Positions 1-11,390 of a stretch of DNA of 64,000 nucleotides are shown in pieces. The DNA is from Glycomyces xiaoerkulensis (GTDB lineage: Bacteria > Actinomycetota > Actinomycetes > Mycobacteriales > Micromonosporaceae), in the NCBI RefSeq assembly GCF_002798405.1, contig NZ_PGGV01000033.1, forward strand, positions 62,001 to 126,000, in the 5' to 3' direction. The translations under genes were made by a program, and so were the position numbers. The notes beneath the pieces were generated by a model that saw only the letters and a list, made by a program, of their open reading frames with translations, was not told the origin of the DNA and ran no database searches. Positions within the stretch are counted from its first letter, which is position 1; each line of letters begins with the position of its first letter.

Positions 1-32
1 CCTTCAGAGGTTCGAATCCTCTACCTGGCACC
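1..32 (+). tRNA. tRNA gene, 3' end only
   Basis: The window opens inside a tRNA. A T arm (AGAGG, loop TTCGAAT, CCTCT) spans 6-22. It is followed by an acceptor strand ACCTGGC at 23-29, discriminator A30 and CC at 31-32. The 5' half, including the anticodon, lies outside the window, so the amino acid cannot be assigned. The next base is G, so a full CCA is not encoded. Confidence 0.9.
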
Positions 33-41
33 GTCGAAGCA

Positions 42-78
42 ACGGCCCGTGAACCGGGGAGGCCCGGTCGCGGGCCGT
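42..78 (+). terminator. Nested hairpin after the tRNA
   Basis: ACGGCCCG at 42-49 pairs with CGGGCCGT at 71-78, and ACCGGG at 53-58 pairs with CCCGGT at 63-68 inside it. It follows the tRNA directly and is followed by a weak pyrimidine stretch rather than a T run. It probably ends the tRNA transcript and could also serve the opposing histidine kinase gene. Confidence 0.5.
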
Positions 79-92
79 CGTCGTTCCCCCGG

Positions 93-1313
93 CTAGGCGC
101 CGGCGGGGCGTCCCGGATCCGCCGACGGGGCCGGAGCGTGCTCCTCCTGCGGCTCGCAGGGGAGCCAGACGCCGACCTCCCAGCCGCCCTCGGGCCGCGG
201 CTCCGCCCGCAGACGCCCGCCGACCGCATCGACCCGTTCGCCCAGGCCCACCAGGCCCATCCCGGCGCCGGTCTCGGCCAGCCTCCCGCGAGCGGCCCGG
301 CCGTCGTCGCGGACGCTCACCTCCACGCCCCCGCTTCCGGCCGCGGCCACCACCACCCGCACCTGCCGGGCGTCCTGGGCGTGCTTGCGGACGTTGGTCA
401 GCGACTCCCGCACCACCCGGTGCGCCGTGGCCGCGATCTCCGGGGCGACCCGGTCGGCCAGGTCGGGGGAGATGAAGCAGCTCGCATCGGTGCCCTCGCG
501 GCTGAACCGGTCGACCAGCTCCTCGATCTGCGACAGGTCGCCGAGCGGATTCACCCCGGCGCCGGCGTCCTCGGCGCGCAGCATCTTCACCATCCGCCGC
601 ATCGACGCCAGCGCCGCCAGCCCGGCCTCCTCGATACCGGCGAAGGACCGCCTCGGATCGGTGTCGGTCACCTGCGCCGCCTGCGCCAGCACCACCATCC
701 CGGTCACGTGGTGGGCCACGAAATCGTGCATCTCGCGGGCCAGCTCCATCCGCTCGGCCCGGCGGACCTCCGCCTGCGTCTCGCGGCGCAGCCGGTCGAG
801 CCCGCGAAGATAGGCGCCGAAGCCGACGACCGTGGACATGGCCATGACGATCATGACGATCCCGGCCGCGATCGAACCCTGGTAGACGAAGAACCGGAAG
901 CCGATCGCGGTGAGCGCCGCGCCGAGCGCGAACGCGACCCAGCGGCCCGGCGGCGCGTCCCAGTGCCGCACCGCGTACAACATGAGCAGCAGCAGCGCGA
1001 ACATCTCGGCCACCCCCACCCCGCGGCCCTGGTTGGACGCCGTCCCCAGCGCCGTCGCCGCCAGCGAGGCGAACGCGGCGTATCCGATCCAGCGTTTGCG
1101 GCCGGGCCGGTAGCACAGGTACACCCCGAACGCCAGCAGCGCGGTCGCCGCCTGAATCCAGGAGACCGGATGGAGTATCGGCATCGGCTCGACCGGTGAA
1201 TAGGAGAACGACTCGCCCAGCAGCGACAGCCCCAGCACGCAGACGACGCCGATCTTGAGCGTGCGCATCCCGATCCGGTTCAACCGGGCGCTCCAGTTGG
1301 GCTTGGAGGTCAT
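93..1313 (-). CDS. Sensor histidine kinase, NarL/DesK-type (HisKA_3)
   Basis: Membrane-bound two-component sensor kinase of 406 residues. The N-terminal 165 residues contain about five hydrophobic segments. A linker leads to the dimerisation helix, with the phospho-acceptor His at about 196 in EMHDFVAHH. A HATPase_c domain follows, with the N box around RESLTNVRKHA and the glycine-rich GAGMGLVGLGERV. This order is typical of kinases that pair with LuxR-type response regulators. No response regulator gene is in view: the flanks are a tRNA and a divergent phosphoesterase, so it is either an orphan kinase or its partner lies elsewhere. The ligand is unknown. Confidence 0.9.
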   Translation of the reverse strand: MTSKPNWSARLNRIGMRTLKIGVVCVLGLSLLGESFSYSPVEPMPILHPVSWIQAATALLAFGVYLCYRPGRKRWIGYAAFASLAATALGTASNQGRGVGVAEMFALLLLMLYAVRHWDAPPGRWVAFALGAALTAIGFRFFVYQGSIAAGIVMIVMAMSTVVGFGAYLRGLDRLRRETQAEVRRAERMELAREMHDFVAHHVTGMVVLAQAAQVTDTDPRRSFAGIEEAGLAALASMRRMVKMLRAEDAGAGVNPLGDLSQIEELVDRFSREGTDASCFISPDLADRVAPEIAATAHRVVRESLTNVRKHAQDARQVRVVVAAAGSGGVEVSVRDDGRAARGRLAETGAGMGLVGLGERVDAVGGRLRAEPRPEGGWEVGVWLPCEPQEEHAPAPSADPGRPAGA

Positions 1314-1421
1314 GCCTTCGACGGTAACCGCGGAAACGGCTGCGTCGGCCGAATGGCCGAGCCGCCCCGGCCGGACCCATCCGGTCTCCTAAGTAGGGAA
1401 AATACGTGCCATTATGTGCAC

Positions 1422-3104
1422 ATGTCTCACCGTCCGCGTGATCTCAGCCCGGAAGAGCTCCGCTTCATCCCTCAGCGCCCCGTGCGATGGATGTCGCCCC
1501 GCACCCTGACCGAGACCGCCGCCCGGCTCGGGCTCGCCCGCCTGCTCGGCGGCTACCTCGACAAGCGCGAGATCTTCGAGAGCCGCCGGCAGGAGGTGTT
1601 CGCCCACGACCGGGACGAGGAGCTGTGGATCGACTACGTCGCCGACATCGGCGACGGCTTCGACGCCACCTACTCGATCGCCCACCTGATGGCGCAACCC
1701 GATCTGGAGGTCGGCGGCCGGCGCCTGCCGCGCGGCTCGGTCCTGGTCATGGGCGGCGACGAGGTCTACCCGGCCGCGAACTGGCGCGAATACGAACACC
1801 GGATGAAGGGCCCCTACGAGGCGGCGAACCCCGAGACCGAGGTGTCGCTGTACGCCATCCCGGGCAACCACGACTGGTTCGACGGGCTCACCGCCTTCGG
1901 CCGCCAGTTCATCGAGGGCCGCCGGTGGGGCGGCTACCGGACCGCCCAGACCCGCTCCTACTTCGCGCTGCGCCTGCCGCACCGCTGGTGGCTGTACGCC
2001 GTCGACGCCCAGTTCGACGCCCACCTCGACCGGCCGCAGCTCGAATACTTCAAGCGGGCCGCCGGCGAGCTCCAAGCAGGCGACCAGGTGATCCTGTGCG
2101 TACCGCAGCCCTCGTGGGTGTGGACCGAGGACAACCCGCGCTCCTACGACCGGATCGACCACTTCATCCGGGACGTCGTCGCCGAGCACGAGGCCGAAGT
2201 CCCGCTGATCCTCACCGGCGACCGCCACCACTACGCCCACTACGCCCAGATCGGCGGCTCCCGGCACCTGGTGACCGCCGGCGGCGGCGGCGCCTACCTC
2301 TCGCCCACCCACAACCTGCCCGACGAACTCACCGCTCCGCGCAAGACCGTCTCCGAACCCGATGCGGTGCAGCGCCGCTACCGCCTGACCGGCACCTATC
2401 CGAGCCGGGCGCGCTCGCTGCGGTACGCGTTCGGGATCTTCGGCCGTCTGCCGTGGCTCAACAAGGGCTTCACGGTCCTGATGAGCGCCATCATGCTCAT
2501 CGCCACCGTGTCCATCCTGGAGGGACCGGGGACGTTCGCCGCGGCAGCCGTGGTGCTCCTGGCGGCCGGGGTCGGCTTCGCCCACCCCGGGCAGGGCACC
2601 AGGACGCTCAAGCACTACGTGCTCGGACTCGCCCACGGCGCGGCGCAGGTCGGCCTGGCCTGGGCCGGAGCGCGGGTGCTCCGGGAGACGCCCTGGGAGG
2701 ACTTCTGGCCCTACGTGGCCTATCTGCCGGTCGCGGGCCTGGTCGGCACCTGGCTGGTGGGGCTTTATCTGGTGGTGGCCAACCGGTTCGGGGTCAACGC
2801 CAATGAGCTCTTCGCCGGTCTGTCCATCATCGACCAGAAATGCTTCCTGCGGATCCGCGTGGCCCGCGACGGGGTCACGGTGTTCCCGATCGGGCTCGAC
2901 CGCAGCGGCCGCGAGTGGACCGCCGACCCCGACGGGGCCTCGTCCGACTCGTGGATCAAACCGGTCGAGCCGCTGTCGCCGCGCCTGATCGAGGAGGGCT
3001 TCCGCGTCCCCGACCCCGGGCCCGGCCACGACGCCGTGCCCCGGCAGCGGCCGTTCCGGCGGCTGGTCGCGCAGGCCGAGGAGTGGTTCAACCGCAGCGG
3101 GTGA
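1422..3104 (+). CDS. Calcineurin-like metallophosphoesterase with membrane segments
   Basis: 560-residue protein. The N-terminal half carries metallophosphatase motifs: GGDEVYP, then PGNHDWFDG at about residue 146, then TGDRHHYAHY and a glycine-rich VTAGGGGAYL. These His, Asp and Asn residues normally bind a two-metal centre. Several hydrophobic helices lie between about residues 345 and 460, which would anchor the enzyme in the membrane. The start ATG at 1422 is preferred over an upstream in-frame ATG at 1353; a CATTAT box at 1410-1415 sits about 7 bases before it, so the mRNA may be leaderless. The substrate is unknown. It is transcribed divergently from the kinase. Confidence 0.85.
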   Translation: MSHRPRDLSPEELRFIPQRPVRWMSPRTLTETAARLGLARLLGGYLDKREIFESRRQEVFAHDRDEELWIDYVADIGDGFDATYSIAHLMAQPDLEVGGRRLPRGSVLVMGGDEVYPAANWREYEHRMKGPYEAANPETEVSLYAIPGNHDWFDGLTAFGRQFIEGRRWGGYRTAQTRSYFALRLPHRWWLYAVDAQFDAHLDRPQLEYFKRAAGELQAGDQVILCVPQPSWVWTEDNPRSYDRIDHFIRDVVAEHEAEVPLILTGDRHHYAHYAQIGGSRHLVTAGGGGAYLSPTHNLPDELTAPRKTVSEPDAVQRRYRLTGTYPSRARSLRYAFGIFGRLPWLNKGFTVLMSAIMLIATVSILEGPGTFAAAAVVLLAAGVGFAHPGQGTRTLKHYVLGLAHGAAQVGLAWAGARVLRETPWEDFWPYVAYLPVAGLVGTWLVGLYLVVANRFGVNANELFAGLSIIDQKCFLRIRVARDGVTVFPIGLDRSGREWTADPDGASSDSWIKPVEPLSPRLIEEGFRVPDPGPGHDAVPRQRPFRRLVAQAEEWFNRSG

Positions 3105-3123
3105 CTCCGAACCGTCGTTGCGG

Positions 3124-5409
3124 CTAGGCTTCGCGGCCCTCGGCGTAACTCTCGAGCCTCTCGAGCTGACCCGGGTCCAGGCTCGGGCGGATCCGCTCCA
3201 TCGCCCGCATCACGTGCGACATGGTCACGATCGAGGCATCCAGCGACTCGCGCATCGCCGTCAGCGCCGCCTCGCGCACCAGCGCCGCGCAGTCGGCCGC
3301 CGAGTACAGCCACAGCTCGTCGGCGACCGCGTCCAGGTCCACGTCATCGGCGAACGGCACGTTCTTGGCGCTGGCGCGCAGGATGTCCGCCCGGCCCTTG
3401 GCGTCCGGCGGCGGCACGTACACCAGCCGCTCCAGGCGCCCGGGCCGCAGCAGCGCCGGGTCGACCATGTCGGGCCGGTTCGTCGCGCCCACGACCACCA
3501 CGTCCCGCAGCGACTCGGCGCCGTCCAGTTCGGTCAGCAGCGCGGCGACCACCCGGTCGGCGGTGCCGCCGTCGGTGCCGCCCCCGCGCACCGGCGCCAG
3601 CGCGTCGAGCTCGTCGAAGAACATCAGCGTCGGGCTCGCCTGCCGGGCGCGCCTGAACAGCTCCCGCACGTTCTTCTCGGACTCGCCCACCCACTTGTTC
3701 AGCAGTTCGGAGCCCTTGACGCTCAATACGTTCGCGTGGCCCTCCCCGGCGACGGCCCGCACGATGTAGGTCTTGCCGCAGCCCGGCGGCCCGTAGAGGA
3801 GGATGCCGCGCGGGGCCTCGATGCCCAAGCGGGTGAACGCGTCGGGGTACGTCAGCGGCCACAGCACGGTCTCGGTGAGGGTCTGCTTCAGATCCGCCAT
3901 GCCGCCGACGTCGTCGAGCGTGAGCCCACCGAGCTCGACCGAGTCGCCGCCCATGCTCGAAGGACGCACCGCCTCCAGCGCGGCGTCGAAGTCCGAGCGC
4001 TGCAACGCGGTCGCGCCGCCGGCCTTGGCGCGCATCGCCGCCCGGACTCCGGCTTCGCGGACCATCGTCGCCAGGTCCGCGGCCACGTACCCGGGGGAGC
4101 GCTGCGCGACCGACTCGATCCCCACGTCCTCGGCGATCCTCATGCCGCGCGTGAAGTGCAGGATCAGCTCGCGCCGCGCGTCGGTGTCGGGCATCGGCAC
4201 CACCACCTCGTGCGCGAGGGCGCCGCGCAGTTCGGCGTCGACGTCCTCGACGTCGGCGGCCGTGCAGACCACGGCGTGCCCCTGGTCGAGAACCTCCTCG
4301 ACCAGCTTCAGGAACATCGTCCCCAGCGGCGTCCTCCGGCCCGCCGCGGCGATCGCCTCCACGCCCTGCACCAGCAGCAAGCCCGGCTCCGCCAGCGCCG
4401 CCACCGCCCGGCGCAGCCGCTCGGCCGCCGTGTTGGCCTCGACCGCGGCCAACTCCGGGCCGGACACTTCGCCGACCGAGGCGCCCACCTCGGCGGCCAC
4501 CGACCGCACCAGGGTCGCCTTGCCGGCTCCCGCCGGCCCCGAGACCAACACCCCGAGGGTCATGTCGGTGCCCACCACCGTGAGCACCTCCCGGTGGTTG
4601 AAACCCAGATCGAGCAGCTCGCGCAGCTCCTCGGCCGGGATTCGCACGCCCGCCAGCTCGTCGTAGGGGACGTGGTCGACCTGCCGGGCCGGTTCGATCC
4701 GCACCGCCGGCTCGGGCCGGTCCCGACCCGACCGCTCGGCCGCGTGCGCGCCACCGCCCCCGGTCGGCTCGGGCGGACGCGGGCGCCGCACGTTCGCGAC
4801 CCCGCCGATCCTCGGCAGCGACACGTCGATCGACGCCGGCGCCTCGTCCTCCCACCGGACCGACGTGTCGGCGGTGATCATGGCCGACCGCTCCGGCTGC
4901 GCCTCCACCACGTTGAGCACCATCGTGGCCCAGCCCGTCCCGAGGGTGTTCTGCAAGGTCCTGCGGGCCGCCGCGACCGTCTCGCTGCGGCCCTGGCCGA
5001 TCTCGATCGGCAGCAGCGACACGTCGTCGCCGGTGCCGACGACCTTGCTCAGCAGCGCCAGCCGCAGCGTGTCGGCGTCGACCGACGCCGCCGCCGTCGC
5101 CGGGCCCGAGATCACCACCCGTTCGGCCGCTGCCAGCGACGCCCGCCCGAGGCGCACCGGATCGCCGTCGCGCGCCCCGAGGTTTCCCAGCGTCAGGTCG
5201 TCGGCGTACAGCGCCCGCCGCGAGGCGTGCCGGTCCGCCGCGAGCGCGATCGCGGTCGTAGCCCGCCGCGCCTCCAGTTCCACCGCGTCGCCGGCGCGGA
5301 TCCCGAGCGAGGCCAGCACCTCGGCGTGGAGCCGGACGATGCCGCGCCTGGCGTCGAGCGCGGCGCGGGCGCGGGTCGCGGTCAGGGTGAGAGAGCTGGA
5401 ATCGGTCAC
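3124..5409 (-). CDS. CDC48/p97-like AAA ATPase with degenerate first ATPase domain
   Basis: 761-residue protein with an N-terminal substrate-binding domain (about 1-190) and two AAA modules, probably a hexameric unfoldase. The second module is intact: Walker A GPPGCGKT at about 538, Walker B LMFFDELDAL, sensor GATNRPD and arginine fingers RPGR. The first is decayed: its Walker A reads GPAGAGKAT and the Walker B acidic pair is replaced in LLLVQGVEAI, so it likely does not hydrolyse ATP. The start is GTG at 5409; upstream open frame is antisense to nothing real. It is the last gene of a tight three-gene unit (26-base gap to the 65-residue gene). Confidence 0.92.
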   Translation of the reverse strand: MTDSSSLTLTATRARAALDARRGIVRLHAEVLASLGIRAGDAVELEARRATTAIALAADRHASRRALYADDLTLGNLGARDGDPVRLGRASLAAAERVVISGPATAAASVDADTLRLALLSKVVGTGDDVSLLPIEIGQGRSETVAAARRTLQNTLGTGWATMVLNVVEAQPERSAMITADTSVRWEDEAPASIDVSLPRIGGVANVRRPRPPEPTGGGGAHAAERSGRDRPEPAVRIEPARQVDHVPYDELAGVRIPAEELRELLDLGFNHREVLTVVGTDMTLGVLVSGPAGAGKATLVRSVAAEVGASVGEVSGPELAAVEANTAAERLRRAVAALAEPGLLLVQGVEAIAAAGRRTPLGTMFLKLVEEVLDQGHAVVCTAADVEDVDAELRGALAHEVVVPMPDTDARRELILHFTRGMRIAEDVGIESVAQRSPGYVAADLATMVREAGVRAAMRAKAGGATALQRSDFDAALEAVRPSSMGGDSVELGGLTLDDVGGMADLKQTLTETVLWPLTYPDAFTRLGIEAPRGILLYGPPGCGKTYIVRAVAGEGHANVLSVKGSELLNKWVGESEKNVRELFRRARQASPTLMFFDELDALAPVRGGGTDGGTADRVVAALLTELDGAESLRDVVVVGATNRPDMVDPALLRPGRLERLVYVPPPDAKGRADILRASAKNVPFADDVDLDAVADELWLYSAADCAALVREAALTAMRESLDASIVTMSHVMRAMERIRPSLDPGQLERLESYAEGREA

Positions 5410-5435
5410 GCCGCCCAGCCTATTACGAGGCCCGG

Positions 5436-5633
5436 CTACTCCGGCGCGTCCAGGGCCATGCGGTAGACGACCCGGCCGTCCTCGGTGAGGACCGCGGTCG
5501 CGGCGCCCTCGGCGACGAAGTCGCGCCAGTGCTCGCCCAGCCACGACTCGGCGTCGCCCTGACTGCCCAGATCGGCCTCGGGAGTGTCGATGGGGTTGCC
5601 GTCGGCGTCTTCGATCTGCCAGGTCCAAGTCAT
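5436..5633 (-). CDS. Small conserved-type hypothetical protein, 65 residues
   Basis: A compact acidic protein starting MTWTWQIEDADG and rich in Trp, Asp and Glu, with no signal peptide or membrane helix. It fits tightly between its neighbours: 24 bases from the beta-helix gene upstream and 26 bases from the ATPase gene downstream, all on the same strand. I recall short actinobacterial proteins with a similar MTWTW start but know of no function. Placement suggests co-expression with the CDC48-like ATPase, possibly as an adaptor; that is inference only. Confidence 0.75.
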   Translation of the reverse strand: MTWTWQIEDADGNPIDTPEADLGSQGDAESWLGEHWRDFVAEGAATAVLTEDGRVVYRMALDAPE

Positions 5634-5657
5634 GGGGCCACACTACGCGATCGGACG

Positions 5658-7508
5658 CTACCAATCGAAGCGGTTGTAGACCGGGATCGTGGCCGGAGTG
5701 CGCTCCACGGCGGGAGCCTCCGGCTCCTTGGGGCGGCGGCGGAAGACCGCCGTCAGCGCCAGCAGGACCCACAGCGGCAGCGGCAGCAGCCACAGCCACG
5801 CCGGTGAGAAAGGCATCACCGGGATGATCCACATCCCCCGGTCGATCGCATCGAGCACCGCGAGACCGCCTATGAGGCAGGTGAAACCGCCGAAGGCGGT
5901 CAGCCCGGCGGCGAACCAGGACCGCCCGGCCAGCAGCCACCCCAGACCCCACAGGCCGATCGCCAGCGCCTCGTAGTCGGCCCGGCCCGACCAGGCGGCG
6001 AGCACCATCAGCAGCGCCGCGAAACCGGTGGCGATGGCCGAGAACGTCATCGACATCGGCGGCGGCGGGTTCGCCGACCGGGCCGCGCCGAACCAGCCGG
6101 TGCCGGTCAGGAACAGCAGCGCGGCGGCGAACACGACCGCCGACTGGAATTCGAGCCGGTCGGTGAACTGGGCGCCGAACCAGTCGCATCCGGCCGGGGG
6201 CGCGCCGCCGTCCAGCGGCCCGATGCCGCACTGCCCGACCTTGTAGGTCTTGACCGGGTCGGCCGCCAGCCGGTCCGGCCCGGGACCGGAGTCGCAGCCG
6301 GGCATGACCGCCGGGCTGGTGTGCAGTACACCGGGTTCGGAGAAGCAGTTGCCCTCGCCCTGGCCGTCCCACCACAGGTCGGATCGGTTGCGGTCGCGCC
6401 GGCCGTCGTCGCGGAACCCGAACGTGTTGCCCTCGAAGCGGTTGCGGTCCGCGCCGGCCTCGCCGATGTCGGGGTCGCCCCACACCATCGCGGCGGCGGT
6501 GTGCTGTCCCCACAGGTGGTTGCCGGCGAACAGCGTGCCGCTGCTCTGGGCGACCAGGACGCCGACGCCGCTGGGGAAGGTCCGGGACGGGCACAGGAGG
6601 CCGGTGCTCCAGTCGCGCTCCTCGAGCGGCCCGGTGCAGGCGGCGCCGTCGAGGCGCCCGTAGTGGTCGGCGTTGTTGTCGAAGATCGCATTCGAGCGCG
6701 CCTCGAGGTGGTGGTCTCCGGCCGATTCGGTGACGACGAGTCCGGTGGTGTTGTCGTGCAGGCGGTTCGAGGTCAGGAATGCCCTGCTCCGGCCGGTGTC
6801 GAGCAGTCCGATGTGGTTCCCGTTCGACTCGCATCCCTCGATCTCGGCCGCGACGTCCTCGATCGCGATGCCGGCGCCGTCGTTCTGCGTCGCGCCGCAG
6901 TCGGCCATCCGGACGCCGGCGGAGTCGTCGATCCGCAGCCCGTGGCCGCCGTTCCGGGTGCCGGCGACGCCTTCGACGGTCGCGCCCTCGGCGCCGGTCA
7001 GCTCCAGGCCGTTGCCGCGGGCCTGGAGGACGGTGAAGCCCTTGAGGTACAGGCCGGTCGAGTCGTCGGAGGTGATGACCGATTCGGCGGCGTACCCGGC
7101 GGCGAACTGGACGTCGGCCGGTCCGTCGCCGAGCCCTTCGATCTGGAGGTCCTCGGCGCCGTCGACCGTGATGGTCTCCTCGACGGTGTACCGGCCGGGC
7201 AGGACCAGGATCCGCGATTCGGGGCCGGGTTCGGCCGCCAGGGCGTCGGCGAGGCTCTCGTAGCCGTCGTCCTGGCACTCGGCGAACAGCCGCTCGTTGC
7301 GCAGGCGCCGGTTGTAACCGACCTCTTCGTTGCGGGCGGTGAAGTCCTCTTCGTCGTCGATGCACACCAGCAGGTACGGGCCCTCATCGCGGTATTCGGG
7401 GGATTCGGTCTCCTGGGCGTGGGCGGGCGCGCCGATCGCGGCGGCGGTGCCGGCGACCAGGGCGCAGAGCGCCGCCGGCGGAAGGGATTTGCGGTAGAAC
7501 GGGGGCAT
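5658..7508 (-). CDS. Exported right-handed beta-helix protein with C-terminal membrane domain
   Basis: 616 residues starting at MPPFYRKS (ATG at 7508), which opens a signal peptide ending near APAHAQ at residue 33. Residues about 90-330 have the repeating short strand pattern of parallel beta-helix (pectate lyase-like) proteins, with many N, G and D turns such as NGGHGLRIDDSAGV. From about residue 435 there are five hydrophobic segments, then a short basic tail. So a beta-helix would sit outside the membrane, held by the C-terminal helices. Substrate and catalytic residues are not identifiable. It is the first gene of the unit leading to the AAA ATPase. Confidence 0.8.
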   Translation of the reverse strand: MPPFYRKSLPPAALCALVAGTAAAIGAPAHAQETESPEYRDEGPYLLVCIDDEEDFTARNEEVGYNRRLRNERLFAECQDDGYESLADALAAEPGPESRILVLPGRYTVEETITVDGAEDLQIEGLGDGPADVQFAAGYAAESVITSDDSTGLYLKGFTVLQARGNGLELTGAEGATVEGVAGTRNGGHGLRIDDSAGVRMADCGATQNDGAGIAIEDVAAEIEGCESNGNHIGLLDTGRSRAFLTSNRLHDNTTGLVVTESAGDHHLEARSNAIFDNNADHYGRLDGAACTGPLEERDWSTGLLCPSRTFPSGVGVLVAQSSGTLFAGNHLWGQHTAAAMVWGDPDIGEAGADRNRFEGNTFGFRDDGRRDRNRSDLWWDGQGEGNCFSEPGVLHTSPAVMPGCDSGPGPDRLAADPVKTYKVGQCGIGPLDGGAPPAGCDWFGAQFTDRLEFQSAVVFAAALLFLTGTGWFGAARSANPPPPMSMTFSAIATGFAALLMVLAAWSGRADYEALAIGLWGLGWLLAGRSWFAAGLTAFGGFTCLIGGLAVLDAIDRGMWIIPVMPFSPAWLWLLPLPLWVLLALTAVFRRRPKEPEAPAVERTPATIPVYNRFDW

Positions 7509-7644
7509 GCCTCTAGGGTATCCCGGGTCACACGGCGTCCGGACCCGTCGGTCCCCAGGGCGGCATACCGCTCTCGGAGAGCGGCATGCCGCTTGCGCAG
7601 TAGGCGCTTTCACCTGTCTGCACTGGCGGACCAATACAGAGAAA

Positions 7645-7680
7645 GGGAGAGCCACTCACTCTACCGTGAGGGGCCCTCCC
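7645..7680 (-). terminator. Terminator of groEL
   Basis: Read on the minus strand, GGGAGGGCC and GGCTCTCCC form a stem with an inner CTCAC/GTGAG pairing. TTTCTCT follows. It lies 24 bases past the groEL stop, in front of the beta-helix unit. Confidence 0.75.
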
Positions 7681-7703
7681 CTGCAGCACTCAGATGGGCC
7701 GAG

Positions 7704-9554
<1,851 letters not shown>

Positions 9555-10433
9555 TTACCCGCTCGCCTCCGCCGACAGCGACGTCGCCGACACCGACTCG
9601 CGCCGGCCCCGCAGCCAAGCGTAGGCGCACAGGGCCGCGGCCAGGACCCACACCATCGGCACCAGCAGCAGCAGCGACATGACCGCCTCGGTGATCACGA
9701 TGAGGACCGACGCCGCCCACCCCGAGAACACCGCCGGCCACACCGCGGTCAGGACCGCACCGAGCATCGCGATGAGCACGTTCGCCACCAGCAGCACCAG
9801 CACCACGATGATCATCCGACCCAATGCCGGCCAGAACGCCGAGTGCGTCAACCGCACCGAACGGGCGTACGGGCTGCGGCGGTGCTCGAACGTGGCCGCC
9901 GGGACCATCAGGCTCAGCGCGAACAGCGCCCACAGGCCCGGCAGCACGCACAGCACCAGCCCGACCGCGACGGTCAGCCACGCCAGTATCAGCCACGGCC
10001 AGAACCTCCAGCCGCGCCGCAACCCGAACGCGAACGCCTCGCCGACGCTGAGGAAGCCGCCGGCCGCCTCGGCGGCCGCCGTCCGCGTCGCCGCCAGACC
10101 CGCGGCCCCCATCAGATAGAGCAGCACCAGCCCCAGCAGCCCGCCGACGACCGCCGCCGGCAGGCCCGGCCACCACATCCCGCCCACCTCGCCCCATGCG
10201 AGGCCGTCCAGATCGAGTTCGGGGCCGGTGAAGGTCCGGTAGGTGCCGTAGACCCAGCGCGGCAGCACCACCCCGACCAGCAGAATCAGCCCCATGGTGC
10301 GCCACGAGCGCCCCACCGTGCGGAGCGAGGCCGTCCACCAGGCCTCGAAACCGTCGGTCACCAGCGGGTCGCCGCCGAACCGGCTCGACGAACCGCTCGG
10401 ATCCTCGGTGTTCCAGTACGGGTCGTCGCTCAT
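9555..10433 (-). CDS. Multi-pass membrane protein of unknown function
   Basis: 292 residues. A soluble, Ser- and Asp-rich N-terminus of about 45 residues precedes six or so hydrophobic segments, with a short basic C-terminus. The layout recalls membrane proteins related to the glycerophosphodiesterase membrane domain, which have a similar set of long Leu/Val/Ala helices, but no catalytic motif is visible. It stands alone: groEL on one side is separately controlled and the channel gene on the other is divergent. Confidence 0.75.
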   Translation of the reverse strand: MSDDPYWNTEDPSGSSSRFGGDPLVTDGFEAWWTASLRTVGRSWRTMGLILLVGVVLPRWVYGTYRTFTGPELDLDGLAWGEVGGMWWPGLPAAVVGGLLGLVLLYLMGAAGLAATRTAAAEAAGGFLSVGEAFAFGLRRGWRFWPWLILAWLTVAVGLVLCVLPGLWALFALSLMVPAATFEHRRSPYARSVRLTHSAFWPALGRMIIVVLVLLVANVLIAMLGAVLTAVWPAVFSGWAASVLIVITEAVMSLLLLVPMVWVLAAALCAYAWLRGRRESVSATSLSAEASG

Positions 10434-10571
10434 GGTCGGATCCTAAGCCCGCGGCACGGACATACTCGGCCAATTCACTCCACCGGGCAAGCCGGACGAT
10501 GCGTGCGGTCGAGCACATATCCCCTGGCTGGCGGGGTTGCGGATCCGGTGGGGATCGATACCCTGGGGCGC

Positions 10572-11390
10572 GTGCCTGGATCAACGCCATCCCTAGCGGA
10601 ACAACAGCAGCGCTGGCCCGAGCAGCTCACGGCCTGGGAACGCGCGACGAACACACCGCTGTTCGTGCTCGCGCTGCTGTTCCTGATCGCCTACGCGGCG
10701 CCGATCCTCTACCCGCAGTTGCCGGGCTGGGTCGATTCGGTCAGCTCCCTGGTGAACCTGGCGGTGTGGGCGCTGTTCGCGGTCGACTTCGCCGTGCGCC
10801 TGTACCTGGCCGGAAGCGGCCGCAGGTGGCGGTTCGTCTACACGCACCCGCTGGACGTGATCATGGTGCTGATCCCGCTGGCGCGCCCGCTGCGGCTGGT
10901 GCGGATGGTCCTGGTGTTCATCGAGGCGATCAGCAGGCACGCCCGCACCTCGCTGCGCACCAAGGCGGGCGTGTACATCACCGGGGTGACCATGATGATC
11001 CTGCTGGTGGCGAGCCTGGCGATCCTCGATTCCGAGCAGCACGCGGACGGCTCGCAGATCACCAGCTTCGGTGACGCGCTGTGGTGGTCGGTGGTGACCG
11101 CCTCGACCGTCGGCTACGGCGACATGGTGCCGCAGACCACCGGCGGCCGGATCGTGGCCTCGATGCTCATGTTCGCGGCGATCGGCCTGGTCGGACTCGT
11201 CAGCGGCTCGCTCGCCTCCTGGTTCGTCGACCGGGTCAAGACCCAGGACGACCGGGACGACCGCGCCGAGGCCGAGGACCTGGACCGGCGCCTGGCCGCC
11301 CTGGAGGCCCAGGTCGCCGAGATCCACGCGGTCCTGGTGGGCGGCCGCGGCGAGGAGGAGTCGGCGCTGCCTAAGCAGCCGCGGAATTAG
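10572..11390 (+). CDS. Voltage-gated type potassium channel
   Basis: 272-residue ion channel subunit. Transmembrane helices S1-S4 run from about residue 25; the S4 region has spaced arginines (RPLRLVRMVLVF). The pore helix and filter TASTVGYGD lie near 176-184, followed by an inner helix and a charged coiled-coil tail (EDLDRRLAALEAQVAEI) that would assemble the tetramer. TVGYGD is the canonical K+ selectivity filter. The GTG at 10572 is chosen because the protein then starts just before the first amphipathic region; an upstream GTG near 10548 is an alternative. Confidence 0.9.
   Translation: MPGSTPSLAEQQQRWPEQLTAWERATNTPLFVLALLFLIAYAAPILYPQLPGWVDSVSSLVNLAVWALFAVDFAVRLYLAGSGRRWRFVYTHPLDVIMVLIPLARPLRLVRMVLVFIEAISRHARTSLRTKAGVYITGVTMMILLVASLAILDSEQHADGSQITSFGDALWWSVVTASTVGYGDMVPQTTGGRIVASMLMFAAIGLVGLVSGSLASWFVDRVKTQDDRDDRAEAEDLDRRLAALEAQVAEIHAVLVGGRGEEESALPKQPRN

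Noticed and set aside
3118..5466. A 782-codon open frame antisense to the AAA ATPase
   Set aside because: Arg/His/Gly-rich low-complexity product with no domain; the ATPase on the minus strand is certain.
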